Assembly: GCA_004154925.1 (NCBI GenBank)
Contig: QJNS01000081.1
Location: forward strand, 216,214-280,213
Length of the DNA stretch: 64,000 nucleotides
Origin: Monosporascus cannonballus
Taxonomy: Eukaryota > Ascomycota > Sordariomycetes > Xylariales
Direction of reading: 5' to 3'
A model generated the notes under the pieces. That model had not been told where the DNA came from and made no database searches. It worked only from the letters and a program-made list of their open reading frames with translations. Below, in pieces: positions 59,537 through 64,000 of this stretch. Position numbers and translations under genes: made by a program. The first letter of the stretch is position 1. Every line of letters starts with the position of its first letter.

Positions 59537-60941
59537 CAATTTTATTTGCGAAATACGCGAAAAGATTTATTGGCTAATATTTAGTACGATTATACCGCAG
59601 GTAACGAACTTATTTAAATTACAAAACATTAATAAGAAAAATCGAGAAAACTTTATATATAAAATCTTCGAAAAAATAAGATTTAAATATTACTTATTTT
59701 GTTTCCGTTATTAACGAAATTGATAATTTTCAACCTTTTTCTTAAACGCTTATATTTAAAATCGATAATAGAATAACGCCGAATATAACTGGTTTCTTAT
59801 TAAAGTAATAAATTTACAATAAGATTATCATACAATAAGAATTTAACTTATTAATATCTTTAATTAATTTAGGCCCTAAAAACAAGACGAAAACTGGAAA
59901 CATTATAATTAGATCGATAAAAGTACGGAAAAAGAAAATTTGTAAATATCTTATATAATTATTGCAATTTATTCGAAAATATATATTAATAAAAAAAACC
60001 TATTGCTAATTAATTTATATATTATTAAATAATATAAATAATTTAATTTAGTTCGTAATGATATATTTAAATTTATAACTTTCGTTAAATAATATTTTAT
60101 TTATACAATAACCTTTATATAATTTATTATATTAATTATATTTTAATTATTTTTCAAGGCTTTTTAAACTTTATTCCTATTATTTTTTACTTTTCAATAT
60201 AAAATTTATTTTAAATTTAGTTTTTTAAATTTTCAAATATTATTTATTATATAGTTTTTATTATTATATATATATATACTTTTTATATTCAACATAATAA
60301 TTTTAAAAACATTAAATATAAACATATACTACTTAAAATATTATAATCCTATTAGTTCGTTTTACCTATATTATATATAATGTATTGCAAATTTTTACGC
60401 GGTCGTATTTTTAATATAATTATGTTTTTTCGTTAATATTAATTAATTAGTTTTCATTTTAATATTATTTTTTAAATTTAATAAATATTTTTTCGTTATA
60501 GCGTATATAAAAATATATAAGTTAATATTTGTACGAATAAACGTATTAATCCGTATATTAATCGATATATTAATTTTAATTTAAAATTACGCATAATTTC
60601 GCAAATTGAAAGCTTTAAAAGCAAATACTTACTTAAAAGCAATGGTACGGCTAAAGATAAAAGCAAAATTAAGCCGATAGCTAAAAAAAGTCTTTACGAA
60701 TATAGCCGGCATAATTAAAAAGCCTAAACAATAAAAACCCGGTTATAAATATTTTAAGCCTTATTAATAAATTTTTTAAATTAATTTATTTGGTTAAGTT
60801 ATTACATTTCGAAAAATCCGCAAATATTAGAAATTTTTCAGCCTTTTAATACCAAAGATTTTATTTTAACGATTTATGCGCAAAATTACTTAAGGTTTCT
60901 TTAGCAGAGCGGATTTTCGATTTTAACGGTTAATTATTAAA
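59537..60941. other. AT-rich spacer between G1-b and G1-c, no gene
   Basis: RIPped DNA with no convincing open frame. A slightly GC-richer stretch near 60640-60960 is Lys-rich in translation but not identifiable. It may belong to the same old element that fills 46-52 kb, into which both G1 copies could have inserted; this is inference. Confidence 0.45.
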
Positions 60942-61357
60942 TGTTACAGAAATAGGGGTTCCTGTCTCGAGAAGACCAATCTTTAAGGCCTAACGCGGAC
61001 CTGTTACGGTTAAACCCCGGATAAAAAGATTGGCTCTTAAGGTGATCTGGTTGATTTAAGTGATCTAAGGACCAGATTATATAAATTTAATAGATTTATA
61101 ATATATTTACTTTAAGAATTTAAATATATAATAAATTAATTTTTTATATAAATAATTACTTATTTAATTTCGTTCTTTCGATATTAATTTAAATCTTTAG
61201 TTAAAAATAATTATATTATTTTTTAATTAAAAAAAATATCTTAAAATTTTTTAACGAATATATTAAATTATTTTTTGCTTTATTATTATTTATAAATTAA
61301 AATTTTTTTCAGATATTATTTATATTTTTAAATAAATATATAATAAATTTATTATAT
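60942..61357 (+). repeat. 5' LTR of G1-c
   Basis: Aligns with the 5' LTR of G1-b from GGGGTTCCTGTCTCGAGAAG through AACCCCGGATAAAAAG to an AT-converted 3' half. The start-proximal 140 bp again stay GC-rich. Confidence 0.8.
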
Positions 61358-61962
61358 TTTAATAATTTTTTAATTAATAGCCGATAAATAATTTATTGCC
61401 TAATTAAAATATAAATTTTTTTAAACTTAATATAAATAATAATATAAAACGACGTTTAAAAAATAAATAATATATATAATCCTTATTATTAATTAATAAA
61501 ATGTTATTAATAAAATTTAATAATTTATTTTTTATTAAAGAAATTTTTTAATTTATTAATAATATAATTCCCTTTATAACGCGATTTTAAAAAGGTTTTT
61601 TTTTAATTTCGGCAATAACCTTCCCCGATTCCCCAAAATATTATTAAAATCTAAAAACCAAATTTAAAAAAAATTAAAAAAAAGAAGAAAAATATGGGGC
61701 AAAAAATTAAAATTCTTTTGCAAAAGAAAAATTAGGCGCTTTAAAGGCAAAAGTCCAAAACCTGAAAAAAGAAAATACGTAATTAAAAGAAAAAAAACTA
61801 ATATTTTTATAGTTTGGCTCCCTTAAAGGACAAAGCCAAAAAGCTAGTTATCGATCCTTTTTGTTGGACTTAAAACGAACATAAATAAAAATCTCGATTT
61901 TGCTATTATTCGGCGTAAACCGAATACGAAAAAAAATTATGTTTCCCCTTAATTATTATAAA

Positions 61963-62830
61963 ATGCCAAATATTAAGGGCTATAAATTAACCCCCCCCCA
62001 AACCTTATAACTGATTAAAAAACCTTAATAAATTTTTGGTTTAGGCCAGATTTTACCTTAAATTTTATAAAAATTCTTTAACGGAAAATTATTAAAAAGT
62101 AATAGCCATTTTTTAGTTCTTAATTGGATAAATACGCCAATGATTTAAACCTATTTTAACGGATTATTTCAAAAAATACTTAAAAGAATTTTCGGATTTT
62201 ATTAATTATATCTTTAATAATTATAAAAATTTTGAAAAAAAAATACGAACTTTATTTGGGAATTTTAATAAAAAATAATACATAATTAAATAATTATATT
62301 TTCTTAAATAAATTAAGTTAGCATTTAAATATATTACCGAATTTAACCGTTTAGTAATTATTTTTAACTTATTAAAAATGCGTTATTTTATTTTTATTAC
62401 GATGGCTTAAAATTTTAAGTTAAAAATAAGCTATATATAAAATTTAAAACTGGATTTTTTTACAAAATATATAAATAAGGTTATTATTGCCAACCGACGA
62501 ATTTTTAATTGGTATTTCGAAAAAAAGGAATTAACAAATAAAATAACGATAAAAGCTTTAATAATAAAGCAAAGAAAGATAAAAACAAGCCTTAAAAAAT
62601 AAATTCCGTTTTGAAAAAGCCCAAAAAAATAAATCCAAAGTAAAGTATTTTAATTATGGCAAAAAAGGGCATTTCAAAAGCGAATATCGTCCCTTTGCTA
62701 AAAGGGATTCCAAAAAAAAAGGATTTCTTAACCCTAGAAAAAAGCCAAAGCGGTAGAATAAAAAACCGATAATAAGGTAGAAAAAAAATTAACTCGATTT
62801 CTTTCTAGCCAGAATTTATTATTGCCATAA
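61963..62830 (+). pseudogene. gag relic of G1-c
   Basis: Homologous along its length to 53260-54152: MPNIKGYKLT start, a poly-C run that breaks the frame ~10 codons in, a capsid-like region, a knuckle relic at about 62650-62700 (one Cys of the CCHC pattern replaced by Tyr), and a basic tail. Inactive. Confidence 0.7.
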
Positions 62831-64000
62831 TTACTTAAATCCAGAAAAATATCCCAAAATATGAAAATTATTTTATTTGCCAGGATTTTAAGGTTAAGGC
62901 CTATAAGTATTATCTAGGATAAACGGTTTTTAGGATAACTATAAAGTTAAGATATTAATATTACTTTAATTTCTAAAAATATAAGATATATATAAAGGAC
63001 GGTTGATTTCGACTAGATATTAATAATTATAAATAATTATTTTTAAAGTTTTATAAACTTCCAAAATATATTATTTACCTAAAAATATTATTAATAAACC
63101 TTTATAATTTATTATATTTTATTATTTATTATTAGGACGATTATTTTATTTATTTTAAAGCTAAAAAAATAATAATTTTTGGCCCGGATAAAATAATAAA
63201 ACTTTTACCGAATTAAACGATAAATACTAATATACTGAAATTTCCCGATAGTTAAAATACTTTAGGTTTTATTATTTACATCCCAAATCAAAACGGAATT
63301 AAAATGCTATATCATAAGGATATTTATGTTATTTTCCGATACTTTATATTTAATACGAACTTTTAAATATAAGAATACTTTTTTCGGAAATTTATTTTTT
63401 TAATTTTATAATTTGGGAAATACGGAATAAAAAGATAAATTAGGAAAAAAAATTAGATTTTGAAACTTTAATATAAATATGGTAAGAAAATATGGTTCCG
63501 GTACAAAAACGACTAATATACCAAATATGCTATTAAAAAAGTTTGCGAATAGAAATTTATTTAAATCGAAAATTATCAGAAATTAAAAAATTATAAAAGC
63601 CCTTAAAAATAAAGTATCGAAAAGTTTTAATCGATAAAACCTTATGCGAAATAACGAAAAGAATACGTAACCAAATTAAGATCCCCTTCCGATATAAAGG
63701 TAAAGTATTTAAGGCCATAATTAATTCCGGAACAAAAAATAATTTTATTTCTTCCGTAACGGCAGAAAAACATTAAATTTCCTGGAAATATAAACTAAAG
63801 TTTTATAAATTACGTACGGTAAACGGCAATTTATTTATTTACGAAAACGGATAAGTTTTTCGAAAAACGGAAAAATTCCCAATATAAATTTAAGGATATT
63901 AAAAGTACGTTTTATTAGATATCGCCGATATCTTTAAATACGATATTATCTTAGGAATACCTTGGTTTTATTTTAATAACTTACGGATTAATTAGAAAAA

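Larger units (their letters stand above)
60942..64000 (+). mobile_element. G1-c: third G1 element, cut by the window end
   Basis: The LTR starts at 60942 with TGTTACAGAAATAGGGGTTC and runs to about 61357. Gag begins at ATG 61963 (MPNIKGYKLT), and a zinc-knuckle relic YFNYGKKGHFKSEYRPF lies near 62655. The protease region follows near 63720-63960, colinear with G1-b. A run of nine to ten C at about 61990 in gag shifts the frame. The rest of pol and the 3' LTR lie beyond the window. Confidence 0.85.

Noticed and set aside
1..64000. CRISPR arrays, bacterial operons, rRNA, tRNA or telomere repeats
   Set aside because: No regularly spaced repeats with spacers, no cloverleaf with a GGTTCGA-type arm, no TTAGGG arrays seen; the intron-containing genes and Gypsy elements are fungal.

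Overview
The window looks like a piece of a filamentous ascomycete (Pezizomycotina) genome with a sharply two-part base composition. One GC-balanced gene island (about 39.29-45.9 kb) has short GT-AG introns with fungal branch-point motifs. It sits between very AT-rich blocks that hold broken transposons. The AT-rich DNA keeps many CpG steps but is poor in CpA, and the transposon reading frames are full of TAA/TAG where coding residues should be. That is the signature of repeat-induced point mutation (RIP, C-to-T mainly at CpA). No species is claimed.

Layout. 1-4.03 kb: AT-rich DNA with no recognisable gene. 4.03-18.3 kb: truncated copies of a Ty3/Gypsy chromodomain retrotransposon family (here G2: copies a, b and d), LTR fragments, a non-RIPped 417 bp solo LTR (8442-8858), and a foldback DNA element with ~190 bp inverted arms (15128-15997). 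18.3-31.1 kb: a longer G2 copy (c, + strand). It is split by a 221 bp solo LTR (19304-19524, target duplication AAATC) and by a full-length element of a second chromodomain Gypsy family (G1-a, 22070-29371, - strand, duplication TAATA). 32529-39288: a complete G2 element (e, - strand, 375 bp LTRs, duplication GTTTT) that ends 202 bp beyond the stop codon of the first island gene. 45.9-52.2 kb: AT-rich block with a possible hAT-like relic. 52236-59536: second full-length G1 element (b, + strand, duplication ATTTT). 60942-64000: third G1 copy (c), running off the window.

Genes. The island has two recognisable genes, divergently arranged about 1.4 kb apart. One encodes a secreted type-B carboxylesterase (631 aa, two exons, apparently intact). 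The other belongs to the UstYa/DUF3328 family of fungal secondary-metabolite oxidases (three exons, both HxxHC motifs present). In its best-supported splice form it carries two in-frame TAG codons, each one C-to-T step from CAG, so RIP leakage from the flanking repeats may have silenced it. The pair could be a remnant of a small metabolite locus, but no core synthase or precursor-peptide gene is visible.

Most interesting structure. Both Gypsy families carry, downstream of the chromodomain and on the opposite strand, a conserved antisense reading frame. In each family it converges tail-to-tail with pol and overlaps its end. It is recognisable in at least four copies of G2 and two of G1, and in the complete G2 copy it keeps one frame for 205 codon positions. 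It looks like an accessory antisense gene of these retroelements.
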